Origin: Symbiodinium microadriaticum
Taxonomy: Eukaryota > Sar > Dinophyceae > Suessiales > Symbiodiniaceae
Length of the DNA stretch: 64,000 nt
Assembly: GCA_001939145.1 (NCBI GenBank)
Contig: LSRX01000854.1
Location: 120,634-184,633, forward strand
Direction of reading: 5' to 3'
Under the pieces are notes generated by a model. It was not told where the DNA came from, did no database searches, and worked only from the letters and a program-made list of their open reading frames with translations. Positions 23,197-33,863 of the stretch are shown here, piece after piece. Numbering within the stretch: the first letter of the stretch is position 1; each line of letters begins with the position of its first letter. The translations under genes were made by a program, and so were the position numbers.

Positions 23197-24265
23197 ATAG
23201 CTTTAAGTAGCTTTCAGCAACACTTTCTAACGAGGCGGTATGCGACGTTACGACCTATAGAGTGCGCTCATGTGTAGAGTGGTTCGGGAGGCGGCTCGAA
23301 GGACTTTGTGTGGGCACGGCACAAACCCATGTGCTCACCATCATGTTGTGCTCTTGCTGCGGTCTGCAATTTCAGAATGTAGCACGGATCGCTGCGAACA
23401 CCACGCGTGTCTCGAGGATCGAAGGCCCTGAGCCGCCTTAGGTAACGGACGAGGGACCAGGAGGGATTCGGTTTCTGTCAGAAAGAACGTCAGAAAGAAC
23501 ATCAGTACTTGCTGTTCCAAATGATTGCTGGGTATTTGCTGGAAGGGCGGGTAGATTAGTACGACTATTATTATTATTATTATTATTTCTATTATTTATT
23601 ATTGTTAATATTATTGTCGTTATTATTATTATTATTATTACTGCTATTTTAATGAGGCCTTGGGGATGACATCGCAGCCTGCAAGAGCGAGCTGGGGCCC
23701 GAGAGATGAAGCAGGGGCAGGGGCAGGCAAAGGGGCTGTTTGCAGAAAAAAAAGGCTTCTAGGGGTTCACTGGCCAACAGCAGTATGAAATTGTGGACCT
23801 AGTTGGGTTTTCAGTTGACAAGGTTTCATCAAACATGTAACAGTTTTCGTAACAAGACAAGACTGATGTTCCGAGGTGGATTCGGAAAGTTCTTGCAGGG
23901 CAGCTCTTGGTTTAGCCCTGAGTCCAGCCAAGCTGAGAGTTGAGACATTCCAGTCCTGCACATGCCGTTGTTTGTCGAGCTGCTGCTAGAGCTCTGTCCT
24001 GAAGGGGGCCATTGGCCTTCACCGGAGAACAGCAGCTGCTTGAGAGGCTGTAGGTCGACATACCATACAGCAGCTGGAGCTACTCATCGGCTCGTAGGTG
24101 CATGACTTGTTTTTTGAGAAGTTGATGTTTGTCGTCGGACACGATCATATGGCTTGAGGTGCACATCTTCAGAGGCCGGGCCAAGTGTGAACTGAGAGCA
24201 CGTCAGAGCCGAAAACACATCTGTTACGGTGTCGTTTACCCCTAGTAGATTTTCGCAAAAAAACC
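23197..24265. other. Intergenic; (ATT)n microsatellite
   Basis: Positions 23563-23645 hold an imperfect (TTA)n tract interrupted by TTATTTATTG and GTCG. Otherwise no gene is seen. Confidence 0.6.
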
Positions 24266-25297
24266 ATGCTATTGTACAAGACCTATGAAGCAATGTTTGT
24301 GACTGCTGTTGTACAGGCACGTGCAAGAGCATTAGCTTACAGGCGCTGTCGTCTTGTGGGTTCTTGCCATGTTTTGTTTCACTTTGCTGACCGTGAGGGC
24401 GTGCCGCACTCGTGGCCCTACCACTGGCTCTTTGCAGAACACCTGAATCTATCGTTTTTCTTGAAGTCAGGGTCAGGCAGTGATGGAGCGCATCCACAAG
24501 CCAACCTACGACAGCCATTCGCCAATGGGTGTCAGGTGCGGTGAATCTTGGATGCTACACAACAGCACGTCTGTTCAACATTGTATTTGCCTGTTTGTAA
24601 GTGGAGCATGCTATGTCGAGCTTACTGGCAAATCTTGGATTGGCACCAACCGGAAAGGCTGAACATCACAGCGCTGGCATGTCAGGCCCAGCACCAGTTC
24701 TGGAAGCTGACAGACGAGGATGCAAGTGACACGGGATCTTGACCAGTTTCTCGTTGTGCCCGGTCGGCAGGAGCTAGGTGCACTGCTGTCGGACGAGGTG
24801 GGGGCCGTTTCGCTGGACTTGTTTTCCCGGACCCTTCGCTGTGAGGTGCTGCCCTGGCAGCTTGCATCCGGACCTTCTTGGGGAGTGGGTCCGGGCCTTC
24901 CGGGCCTCGGTGTTTGACGAGAAGCCGGCCGATGCATGATGCTGCAGAAGAATTCGTCGGATTTGGCCAGACATGCTATGCACGGTTTGAGCCTGGCGAG
25001 AATAGCGCCGCTCCACCTGCTGGTTCCGAAGCAGAGCGCAACACAATTGCTGCTCTGCAAGCCTCTATGGGTAGTAGGATAGTTGTGGATCAGAGTGATC
25101 AAAGGCTCGTGAAAAGTTTTAAGAAGCGGTCTACGTGGGTCATTGGGAGTCATCGGTGGCCTGATTGCTTTCTGACATACAGCTACTCATGGAAGGGAAA
25201 ACATAAGGCATTCACAGTCATGTTCCAGCAGAGTTTTGTGAAAGGAATTTTCAGTTTCAGATCGGTTCGGGTGCATTTGTTCATGTGCAGACTGTGA
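24266..25297 (+). CDS. Uncharacterised exon cluster
   Basis: Three protein-like segments on the + strand. About 24330-24470 reads GSCHVLFHFADREGVPHSW. About 24745-24917 reads FLVVPGRQELGALLSDEVGA, then VSLDLFSRTLRCEVLPWQ, and ends at TGA. About 24930-25100 reads DAAEEFVGFGQTCYARFEP, then SEAERNTIAALQASMGSR. They fit exons of one gene with short introns, but I recognise no domain and cannot fix the boundaries. Confidence 0.35.
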
Positions 25298-25687
25298 CGG
25301 AGGCTTTGAGGCAAGTGTGTCTGTGTTGAGACCAAGTACTTCATCATGTCAGCCTGCCCAATGCAGAGTCGTCAAAAGATAGAGGCCTTACAACCTTCTG
25401 GAGGCGAGTTTGAGGTTTGAGAGTTGTAAATCTGAGCTCAAGATGTGGGCCCGTGTCTTCAACAGATCTCCACTTGATGTTTGGTTCGTCCTGAGTTTTT
25501 GCGAGGTTGCATAAGCCGGTGTGTGCTTGGCTTCCGGTAGTGGCCTGACAGTTTTGGCGCATGTCACCTGAGCGACTGACTCCGCAGTTTCTGCTATGTG
25601 CTGAGTCAACGAGCCTGCCTCACTATCTACAAGTGGGTATACGGTATACGTGTTGCTCTTCTGTACCTACATACCTGTGTATGTTTA

Positions 25688-25915
25688 ATGTATGCGGAAA
25701 GCAGGTAGGTAGGTAGCTAGGTAGGTTGGTCATTCGGTCAGTCGGCAGGTCGGTAGGTAGGTGTGTAGGTAGATAGATAGGTATAGATAGGTAAGTATGT
25801 ACATGTATATGTATAGATAGATAGATAGATGTAGATATGTATATATATATATATACACACACACGCATATATATATATATATACACACACACACACCGTA
25901 GCTATACACACACGA
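25688..25915. repeat. Compound microsatellite (GGTA)n, (TAGA)n, (TA)n, (CA)n
   Basis: Runs of GTAGGTAG, TAGATAGATAG, TATATATATA and ACACACACAC follow each other with few interruptions. Repetitive Tyr/Ile/His open frames across it are artefacts. Confidence 0.9.
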
Positions 25916-25985
25916 AGCACAAAGCACTTCGACTTGAGTTCTGCAGATCGCTGACAGCAAAGATTCGCCGGCTTGGCTTTGCATC

Positions 25986-26333
25986 ATGGTCGATCAAGGC
26001 TCTGCAGGGGACCCTGCTCGCACAGAGATGCCAATGGGGCTGTATCATGCCAGCGCTCGAGTAGATGAGCTCTGCTTCTTCAGCAACGAATCGCAAAATG
26101 CTGTTTTCAAGTATGACGGCATAACGCTGTTTGGGACATACAAAGTGGAAGGTTCCTGCGTGCAGGTCCACTGGCATCGGAAGTCTTATACCAAAATTGG
26201 TCGCACAACCAAGCAGATACAGGAAGACATTGACGTGCAAGAAGAAATGGGCATTGAAGAGAACGGATATGCCGTTCGATTCAGGGATGCTGTGTACAAG
26301 CACCAGCGCTTGACGGGATGGAAGGACGACTGA
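25986..26333 (+). CDS. Small uncharacterised protein (or last exon), 115 codons
   Basis: An uninterrupted frame from ATG 25986 to TGA 26331-26333. It has balanced, protein-like composition: LYHASARVDELCFFSNESQ, YDGITLFGTYKVEG, KIGRTTKQIQEDIDVQEEMG, YAVRFRDAVYKHQRLTGW. It is acidic in the middle with a short charged end. An AG at about 26008-26009 could make the first codons intronic, so this may be a terminal exon. It begins less than 100 bp after the compound microsatellite. No family is recognised. Confidence 0.5.
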   Translation: MVDQGSAGDPARTEMPMGLYHASARVDELCFFSNESQNAVFKYDGITLFGTYKVEGSCVQVHWHRKSYTKIGRTTKQIQEDIDVQEEMGIEENGYAVRFRDAVYKHQRLTGWKDD

Positions 26334-26476
26334 TTGCATGAACTAAAGCCGCGACGCAGCAGCATCCCGGGGGACGCACCTGGATGCCTATTGCGCCTTC
26401 ACTGGCCATCGACGTCCACGCCCTCGTCTCTGTGGACATGTGGCCCGCACCTGGATGAGCCGTCTGCAGAACGAGC

Positions 26477-26788
26477 TTGGTATGTGAACGGGTCTTGAGC
26501 TTGAGAGCGCTTCGGCTCACAGGAAGCTGGCAGGCTTTAGCACGGATTCGTGAATGCAAGGAAAAGGGTGAGCTTCCTGCAGACCTCTTCCACATCGCCG
26601 CTGTTACCCGAGAAAAGCTGTCGACAAAGTACCCAAAACCCGCGACCGGGGCTCACAGCCATGTCAGAGAAGTCCGACACGAGGTGCAGCACATTGAAGC
26701 AAGAAGCATTGGAGAAATAGCTTTCGACTTTCGGAGCCTGCGTCCGGATCATGGGTATGTTCAGCTTGCAGGAGGCCAGCCGGCATGA
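26477..26788 (+). CDS. Uncharacterised coding-like exon
   Basis: The frame reads SLRALRLTGSWQALARIREC, then KEKGELPADLFHIAAVTREK and HVREVRHEVQHIEARSIGE, ending at TGA 26786-26788. It has charged, helix-prone composition. It lies 140 bp after the preceding small frame on the same strand and could belong to the same gene. No domain is recognised. Confidence 0.4.
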   Translation: MVCERVLSLRALRLTGSWQALARIRECKEKGELPADLFHIAAVTREKLSTKYPKPATGAHSHVREVRHEVQHIEARSIGEIAFDFRSLRPDHGYVQLAGGQPA

Positions 26789-27796
26789 ATCTGAGGGCAA
26801 TGTGTTTCCCCATGCAGTCTGTGTTTCAACTTGTGATTCCGTCTTGTCCTGACCAGCGTTTCAGGAACTGATGCAGTTCTGGGAAGAGCCCGAGATCTCA
26901 GCATGTATGGTAGCGTTAAACTGATGACGCGGGCGTGCAGCCTTCAGAACTTGCTCGGACAAATGCTTATCTGGACAAGTGTCTCGAGAATCTTGGAACT
27001 CGCTCAGGAAGCCTGGCCATGGCAGGCACCGTCCTGAGGGCAAGCCACGACCTCAGCAGTTCCTCTTGCAGCTGGTTCGAGCAGACGCAGCACCGGAGTA
27101 AACGATTGTCCAAGTGCACCGCGTTGCCTGCAACGTTCAGCCGAGGCCGGTCCCGCCTTCCACAGCTCCGCTGGTCCATCCAAGCTCTTGCGTTGTTTCC
27201 GGTGTTTGCTATCTTGGGGGAGCTTGACACTGCTGAACGGCATTCGAGGCTTTTGCTCCCATGCTTGATCTTACTTCCTTGCAAGGTTTCTTCCACAAAC
27301 TTGCAGAATGCGAACATGGAGATGTCAGCACGGAGGGATCCCTAGACGTAAGAACCAGGTCCGCCAGGTCAGCTAGGTGCCAAGGCTAAGCTGAGAAGCA
27401 ATGGACTCCTGCAGCGGGGCCTTGGGAGACCCCTGGCTGGACAAGCTTCCCGGCATCGTTGCGGGTGCTTTCCTGAGGACACAGCGAGCTATGCGAGCAT
27501 ATGCGAGCTGCAAGCACAAGACTTCTAGCAGCTCGGCACTTGCAGGAAGTACATCGCAGAGCGCTTCGTGTCAACTTTGGGCGGCGAGGCGGGGCTGAGT
27601 TGTGCAGTTGTTGACTGGACACAAGTGGCATCTACAACTGAAGACTAAAAAAACAACTTCGAACTGTGGGACCCGTTTCCCTTCGATCAGACTTGCATAC
27701 CGCTGCAAGTCAGCCCACTCGAATGCAGAGGGTCTCTTAGGTTCAGTCTGTGCCGGCACTGAAAGGGGTAGCTGAACGATAGATTGATCATTATCT
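26789..27796. other. No confident gene
   Basis: Open + frames at 26935-27345 and 27401-27598 lack clear coding character, though they may hold short exons. Nothing is recognisable on the - strand. Confidence 0.35.
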
Positions 27797-29486
27797 GTGT
27801 CAGGAGTGAGAACCCCGGTGCAGGTGCACAGCTACTCTGAGCACAATGGCCTCTCCTTACACTTCCTACCACAAGAGGATCAATCATCCAAGAAAGGTTG
27901 CATGGTCTTCGTGCATGGAGGTGCCCAAGTGAGAGGAAGACACTGCTACAGTTCAGCTTCGATATCGGCTCCAAGCCGCTCCCAAGCTGTTGCAGGTGGT
28001 TTCCTCGGGGGAGCACCTTCGCAGTTCTATCCTTATGCGAAGGACCGCTGTCAGGAAAGAATTTAGGCGACTGCAGCTGGTTACTGCGACTTCAGGAGGT
28101 ATCGCGCCGGTATGGCATCTCCACCGCATGCTGCGAGGTAAGCTGCTTCCTGACGCATCCGTTTTCTAAGGCCAGACTGCCGGGCTGTTGATCTGTCGAC
28201 AGATCTGTGCGACCTGAGCGCTTCAGGTGCCCTTCGACAGCATCGACGATGCCCAGCGTTGCGTGCACTACCTGCAAGAGAACGCGGACAAGATGGGGAT
28301 CGACCGGGAGAAGATCGTCTTGGCAGGTCTTGGTCTTACGCAGGAAACGATGTGTAGGGCGCGCCCTGACAGATGCACACGCACTCTTCTTTGCGCACAT
28401 CAGACAGAATCACACTGGAGAAGGACATAGAAGCACTGGCATCACATTCGGAGATCGGTCATCTCTTACCTTCCCTCCGCTTTGCTTGATGCTGGCTTCA
28501 GCATGAATCAAGACCAGTCGAGCAATGCGCAAACGCAAGTCCACTTCACACCTGTCGCACACCCTGTCCAACTCCTATCCGTGTCCTGCCAAGATTTCAT
28601 TGCGATGTCTTTCAAGATCTTCACCTTACCTTGCGAAGACCTTAGGCTGTCGCAGGTTTGCATGCACAGGCATCGAGAAGCAGAAGCAGCGTACGGGTAA
28701 GCAGAACCAAGAGGCAGAAGACTAAGGCAGGCCCAGCGATATCAGCACAAAACTGCTCGGCCATCTTTTACTCGTATGGTGCACGCTGCAAACTCAGGTG
28801 CCTCAAGCGGAGGCCACACGGCCGCCATGGCGGCTCTCCGCGAGAATCTGGGCTTAGCAGGGTGCCCCGTCGCAACCACGCACAATTATACAACCATGCT
28901 CCCGCAATGGTAGGATGTCGGCCGCAAACAAAGAGGTGTCGTAAACACCAAGGCTGGTTCTTTTCAACCCAGTGCTCGATCTGGAGTTCACGCAGCGCTT
29001 CAGCGATAGACGGCTTGCAACTTGGCTAGGTAGCTTAGCGCTGCGATGGCGCTATGGCGAGCAGCAGCTGCGGGCTGGTTCACCCATCCATCGGGTGCGC
29101 TGGGAGCTCAGAAGGCTGGTGACAAGCCGACACCAGGTCTGCTGGGGCTGTGAGCTGTGTGAGGTGATAAAGGGTTCTGGCTCGTAGAAAATCGGGGCAA
29201 ATGCATCGACCTCAGGTCAGCTGTCACAGCCCACGCTCATTCTTCATGGCACGGCTGACCACCTGGTGCCGATCGAGGAGGTGCAGGGCTTCCAGCGCGG
29301 GCAGCTTGGCACAAGCAGCGATCGAGCTGCGCTGCCAAGCTCGCCGCAGCTCGCCTGCCAAGGATGGAAACTACGGGCAGTGACTGTAAACTGGTCACTT
29401 TCCCTGGCGAGGGTCACTTCTTCTTTAATTGGAGGGCTACTCGGCGGCAATACTGCAAGGCTCATCCGTGGGCGTTGTTCTATTGA
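27797..29486 (+). CDS. Alpha/beta hydrolase (carboxylesterase / acetyl-esterase type)
   Basis: A near-complete multi-exon gene with the whole catalytic set. Exon 1 (start to 27920) carries GCMVFVHGG. A 75-nt GT-AG intron (27921-27995) joins it to GFLGGAPSQFYPYAK, giving the oxyanion motif HGGG. Exon 3 (28096-28137) reads RRYGISTACCE. Exon 4 (28227-28326) reads VPFDSIDDAQRCVHYLQENA and DREKIVLAG. Exon 5 (from 28798) completes LAGASSGGHTAAM, the nucleophile elbow GxSxG. Further exons give FTQRFSDRRLATWL (about 28968-29027), LILHGTADHLVPIEE with the acid residue (about 29218-29280) and VTFPGEGHFFFNWR with the catalytic His, ending at TGA 29484-29486. This order matches the HGGG esterase/lipase families that cleave acyl esters. 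The substrate is unknown. The start codon is uncertain; about 27800 is the first plausible position. No signal peptide is seen. Confidence 0.85.
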
Positions 29487-29589
29487 TCAGGTAGCATCCT
29501 TAGTTGTAACTTTTGTTTGGTTTGTTGTGTCTTGCATTTTGAAAGCCCGGTTGCTTTTGCGGCGAGCAGGAAGGCTAGTACTACTGCGA

Positions 29590-29798
29590 GTTGTAGGACG
29601 ACGACTAGTACTGCTCCTCCTGCTCTTGCAACTGCCACAAGTATTGGTCCTGCTCCGGGTCCTCCCCATGCGCTTGCTCCTACTCCAAGTGTTACATGTA
29701 CATCTACTGCTACCATTATTACACTACTACTATACCACCACCACCGCCACCACCACGACTACTACTCCTCCTCCTTCTCCTACTTACTACTACTGCTG

Positions 29799-29840
<42 letters not shown>

Positions 29841-29928
29841 CTACTCCTACTGCTACTGCTACTGCTGCTACTGCTACTACTGCTACTACTGCTACTACTG
29901 CTACTACTGCTACTACTGCTACTACTGT

Positions 29929-30000
<72 letters not shown>

Positions 30001-30500
30001 NNNNNNNNNNNNNNNNNNNNNNNNNNNNNNNNNNNNNNNNNNNNNNNNNNNNNNNNNNNNNNNNNNNNNNNNNNNNNNNNNNNNNNNNNNNNNNNNNNNN
30101 NNNNNNNNNNNNNNNNNNNNNNNNNNNNNNNNNNNNNNNNNNNNNNNNNNNNNNNNNNNNNNNNNNNNNNNNNNNNNNNNNNNNNNNNNNNNNNNNNNNN
30201 NNNNNNNNNNNNNNNNNNNNNNNNNNNNNNNNNNNNNNNNNNNNNNNNNNNNNNNNNNNNNNNNNNNNNNNNNNNNNNNNNNNNNNNNNNNNNNNNNNNN
30301 NNNNNNNNNNNNNNNNNNNNNNNNNNNNNNNNNNNNNNNNNNNNNNNNNNNNCACCACCACCACCACCACCACCACCACCACCACCACCACCGCCGCCAC
30401 CACGACTACCACCCCTCCGCCTGCTCCTACTTACTACTACTGCTGCTGCTGCTGCTACTACTACTACTACTACTACTGCTACTACTGCACTACTTCTACT
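29590..30500. repeat. Long (CTA)n / (CAC)n / (CTG)n trinucleotide array with assembly gap
   Basis: Pure and interrupted CTA, CTG and CAC triplets from about 29750 to 30000, then 352 N (30001-30352), then (CAC)n to about 30390 and mixed CTA/CTG to about 30500. The true length is unknown. Frames predicted through it (poly-Leu, poly-Thr, poly-Tyr) are artefacts. Confidence 0.95.
30001..30352. other. Assembly gap (352 N)
   Basis: A run of N inside the triplet repeat. The repeat motif differs on the two sides (CTA left, CAC right). Confidence 1.
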
Positions 30501-30539
30501 TCCACTTCTACTTCCACTGTGACCGCAGTGCCGTAAAGC

Positions 30540-31392
30540 CGCGGAGCCTGATGCCTAGAGCTTTTTTGAAGCCATTCCATGCTTGTCGTCAAGCCGTCTG
30601 TTTTCCAGAACTCGGAATCTTCAACCCTTCAAGCCAATGCACTAAGACCTGATCCCTGACCCAAAAACTCGAAACTGTGAGTCAGTGGGGCTTTTGTCTC
30701 TCGATGGTCTGCCCCTCATTGGTTCCGATACACCCTGGTTGAGGCTGTCCTGGTTGCCGCCGCAATCATAGCCTACCTAGCCCCTGATCCTCTGACTATA
30801 ATTCACATCTTATGCCAGGTTTCGCCTGTGAACTTTGCTCACTGTGTCGGGCTGTTGGGGGACTTCCTCAAAGGAGTGGGCGTCCTGAATGGCTGAAGTT
30901 CATGGAAGTGTCCGCGCAAAAGCGCTTGGTTTGCATGCTTCAAGAGCGAATGCTTCAGCGAGGGCCCATGTGCGGAGGTGTACACAGTGTTCACGTCTCC
31001 TGTGTTCCCAAATTCGTTATGGAGAAGCCGGTGCTGCTCTGGGTCGTGCAAGCATAGATATAAGATGCTCGTATTTACCTGCCTGCTTCAAACGGTGTCA
31101 GCATCCAAGCTTTCTCCATCACTGGCGTGCATCATTTCTTGATGCGGGGGAGTCTCCATTGAACTGGCGCTGTGCGCGGCCAGCTTTCAAGCAATTTTCG
31201 AGCTCGAGGCAGGTAAAGAGATCAGTTTTGCAAGGCCGATTCTGCTTTCCTCCCACGTTTGATTTGGCATGTGCCTCGATGCTGCCTCGCCTAAAGCCGA
31301 GTTATGCTCCAGAACACAGCTTGGACCATACGTCAGCAAGCAGATATGTCAGTGCAGACTAGGAGACGCATTTGCATCGTAGTTCTGCCAAG
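30540..31392. other. No confident gene
   Basis: A short frame near 30812-31057 reads as cysteine-rich protein but has no family signature. Otherwise this is likely the 5' flank of the next gene. Confidence 0.35.
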
Positions 31393-31848
31393 ATGGCGGA
31401 CCGAGATGGCAAAGAGACCCGTGGCACAGACTTGCAGCCTGCACCTGGGCTGCGTGCGCTCCGCGTGCGGCGCCTGAGTGGCGAGCCCGTTTGCGAGCTC
31501 CGGGTGCCGGTGAGTTGGAGCGATGCTCGGCAGCAGATCAAAGAAATTCCGCGAGCTATGCAGCAGCTTCTGGAGGCTCGCAAGTGTAATTCTTACGGCA
31601 GTTGGAGCTCTGAGGTAGCGCAGCTTCGTTCGGCTTTGGCTGAATCTTTGCCTGAGAGGGAGCAGCGCCTGATCTTCGAAGGCGCATTCTCCGGATTTCA
31701 AGACTATGTACTAGTAGCAGAAGCTGCGCACCTAATGACAGATCCACGTGTAGCAATAGCGGAAAGCTTGCGTACTCCGGATAACAATGCTCTATGTCAG
31801 TGCTTTCCTGTGCCTTCCTCCACCTTTGCTCATTGGTGCGTTTGCTGA
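31393..31848 (+). CDS. Ubiquitin-like N-terminal exon(s) of a dinoflagellate repeat protein
   Basis: ATG at 31393 begins MADRDGKETRGTDLQPAPG, then LRALRVRRLSGEPVCELRV, PVSWSDARQQIKE, and further on LPEREQRLIFEG. The pattern (a beta-strand pair, then a helix ending in IKE, then QRLIF.G) is that of a diverged ubiquitin-like fold. In dinoflagellates such a domain often precedes DUF4116 or other repeat arrays (family knowledge). The segment between ARQQIKE and SEVAQLRSALAE may be an in-frame intron. It is 2 kb upstream of the DUF4116 exons and could be the same gene, but the OmpA-domain frame lies between. TGA ends the frame at 31846-31848. Confidence 0.45.
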   Translation: MADRDGKETRGTDLQPAPGLRALRVRRLSGEPVCELRVPVSWSDARQQIKEIPRAMQQLLEARKCNSYGSWSSEVAQLRSALAESLPEREQRLIFEGAFSGFQDYVLVAEAAHLMTDPRVAIAESLRTPDNNALCQCFPVPSSTFAHWCVC

Positions 31849-32079
31849 CCCAAAAAAGCTCTGGAGCCCTTTTAGAGCTCGGCCATTCCGCTATCATTAT
31901 ACAGTCTCTCCGGATTTCGGTGGTGCCCATCCTGCCCCCACACAGTAGCTGTCCTTCGTTTGGTCTAATCTGTGGCTGGACGCTTGCAAAACTCCTGCTG
32001 GTGCAATGTCTCGCATTGTATGATAGACTTAGCAAGAGGGCTTAGCAAGGGACCCGCCGACCAGCTGTTCTAAACAGCC

Positions 32080-32799
32080 ATGCAGAGTGTTGGCACCTGC
32101 GCCAACGCCCCAATGGCACTGTTGAGAGTGCTCACTGACATGGACCTTTTCACCTCTTCCCTTGCCTTTGTGACTCCGATCTGCCTTGTGCGATTGGGTC
32201 GGGCATGCAGAGCGCTGCAGATCGCGAACTGTGAGCAGGTGCTTGGGTTTTTGGGCTCAGCTGCAAGCTCCAGCCGCTGGCGCGAACCATCCTTGATGCC
32301 TAAGGCAGGTGAAAAGTGGAGCCTTGAGCGACTTCATCTCTGTTTTGCACCACCGCAATTTCCGCTCATACATTTTGACTTCGCAAACGATGCTCTGGAT
32401 GAAGAGGCAAGGCAAAGCTTGGAATCGGTTGCTGAGATCTTGCGGAGGCATCCCGGCCTCGGACTGCTCGTGAGAGGCTATGCCCGCCCTGAAGCTCCGC
32501 CTGATTTGGGCATCGCACTCTCTCAGGCACGGGCCGCGCGGGTGCGCTCCCATTTGCTCGGCCTCTTGGGCCCAGGCCGCTGGCAGGAGGATGCAACCGA
32601 AGGTCTCCGACAAGGTGGCTACAGCGAGGGAGATCCAGATCTGGATCGTGTTCTGGAGTTCTACAGGCCACGTGTCGTTGGACGGAGGATTCGAGCCGTC
32701 GGCTGCTGGTCCGAAACTGACATGGTTTCCCGGCGTGCTGGTTTGGGTGGTGGACAGTCCGCTGAAATCTTCGTCGACGGCTTTCAAGAAAGTTCTTAA
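32080..32799 (+). CDS. OmpA-like C-terminal domain protein
   Basis: A single open frame of 239 codons, ATG 32080 to TAA 32797-32799, long for this locus and apparently intronless. Residues about 12-50 are hydrophobic/helical (LLRVLTDMDLFTSSLAFVTP, VRLGRACRALQ), resembling the start of an F-box-like segment. Residues about 95-175 match the OmpA/MotB fold: IHFDFANDALDEEARQSLES, VAEILRRHPGLGLLVRGYA, then LGIALSQARAARVRSHLL. The LSxxRAxxV motif is kept, but the usual GHTD peptidoglycan-binding Asp is replaced (GYARPEA). A eukaryote has no peptidoglycan to bind in the cytosol, so the fold probably serves another interaction. An alternative start is at 32113. The frame may continue by splicing. Confidence 0.7.
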   Translation: MQSVGTCANAPMALLRVLTDMDLFTSSLAFVTPICLVRLGRACRALQIANCEQVLGFLGSAASSSRWREPSLMPKAGEKWSLERLHLCFAPPQFPLIHFDFANDALDEEARQSLESVAEILRRHPGLGLLVRGYARPEAPPDLGIALSQARAARVRSHLLGLLGPGRWQEDATEGLRQGGYSEGDPDLDRVLEFYRPRVVGRRIRAVGCWSETDMVSRRAGLGGGQSAEIFVDGFQESS

Positions 32800-33863
32800 G
32801 GCATGCAGCATGATGCAGCGTGCACAGTTCCAAAGTGTCTGTGCAGGCAATGCTAGGCTGTTAGGCAGGCTTTCGACCGCGACTTCACCAGGAATGCAAG
32901 ACCGTCTCTGAAAGTTCAAGATGCATTGAAGCTGTGGGTTAAACAGCTGAAAAGGCCGAGAGCTCAAGAGCAATGACTGCCTCGGCGAGCTCTCCCGTAC
33001 CGATGAAGCAATCGAGCTGACGCTCGTCAGGCTGCAAGCAGTGCGCGTTGTGGGTTCAGAATTAGTGGGCATGCACGGCGTATGCTCCTTGTGGGGAAGG
33101 GCAGCTGGACAGGCACTCCAATCTACTCCTCGGTGTCCCCCCAGCTCTAGTACTCGTGCAAAGAGTATACTAGGCATCGTACATCACGCTGGGAGTGCAA
33201 GAACAAGAAGATAGTACAAGCATTCTTGTTGATGGGATTGATTTCCGAAGCATCCGTGAGGCCAAAGTGCATTGGGCAAGGAGATACCTTAGACGGTTTG
33301 AGCAGATTCAGCGAGTTCATGCAGTTGAAGAAACCAGGCAAGTAATTCGCCCAGACAGCGAGTGCTACGCTGAGAGACGCCAAACAGTGTGCGACAGGAG
33401 GCCTCCTTTGCAGGCGTCCTGGCTTGAACGTGTCGAGGTGGGGGTTGGAGCGGGGGGTTTGGAGCCATGTCGAGACTTGGCAGCATGTTGCGCAGGCGTC
33501 TGCCGACCAGCTGCGAAAAGCTCCTAAAGCGATCCGCTCCGACCGAGAGGCAGCGGGAATCAAAGACACACACACACACACACACCACATTTCTTTCACT
33601 GTGCTTCCTTTATGCACCTCCGTGTCTCCCGGTTACCACATTGACCAGGTTGTTCTGCGCTGCTTGGATGCCCTACGGTGGTGCGGCATGTGCAGAGACC
33701 TCGGTCGAAAGCCAACGGTTTCATCCTTGCAACGGTGTCAAGGTGCAGTGAGCCAGCGCGGAGATTTGCTGCGGGTGGCTTCGGAGGATGGGAAGCGTTT
33801 GTTTCAAGCTGATGAATACATGGGTTAGGTAAGTTAGGACCGTTAGGAAGCCATCGGGCGCAG
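32800..33863. other. Unresolved, with possible exons
   Basis: A + frame near 32962-33060 reads NDCLGELSRTDEAIELTLVR, and another at 33195-33345 reads EAKVHWARRYLRRFEQIQR. Both could be exons of the OmpA-domain or DUF4116 gene. A short (CA)n lies at 33567-33585. Boundaries cannot be fixed. Confidence 0.35.

Noticed and set aside
29266-30652. Long + strand frames (up to 418 codons) and a - strand frame through the triplet array
   Set aside because: They translate simple triplets and the N gap into homopolymers; only the first part overlaps the hydrolase 3' end.
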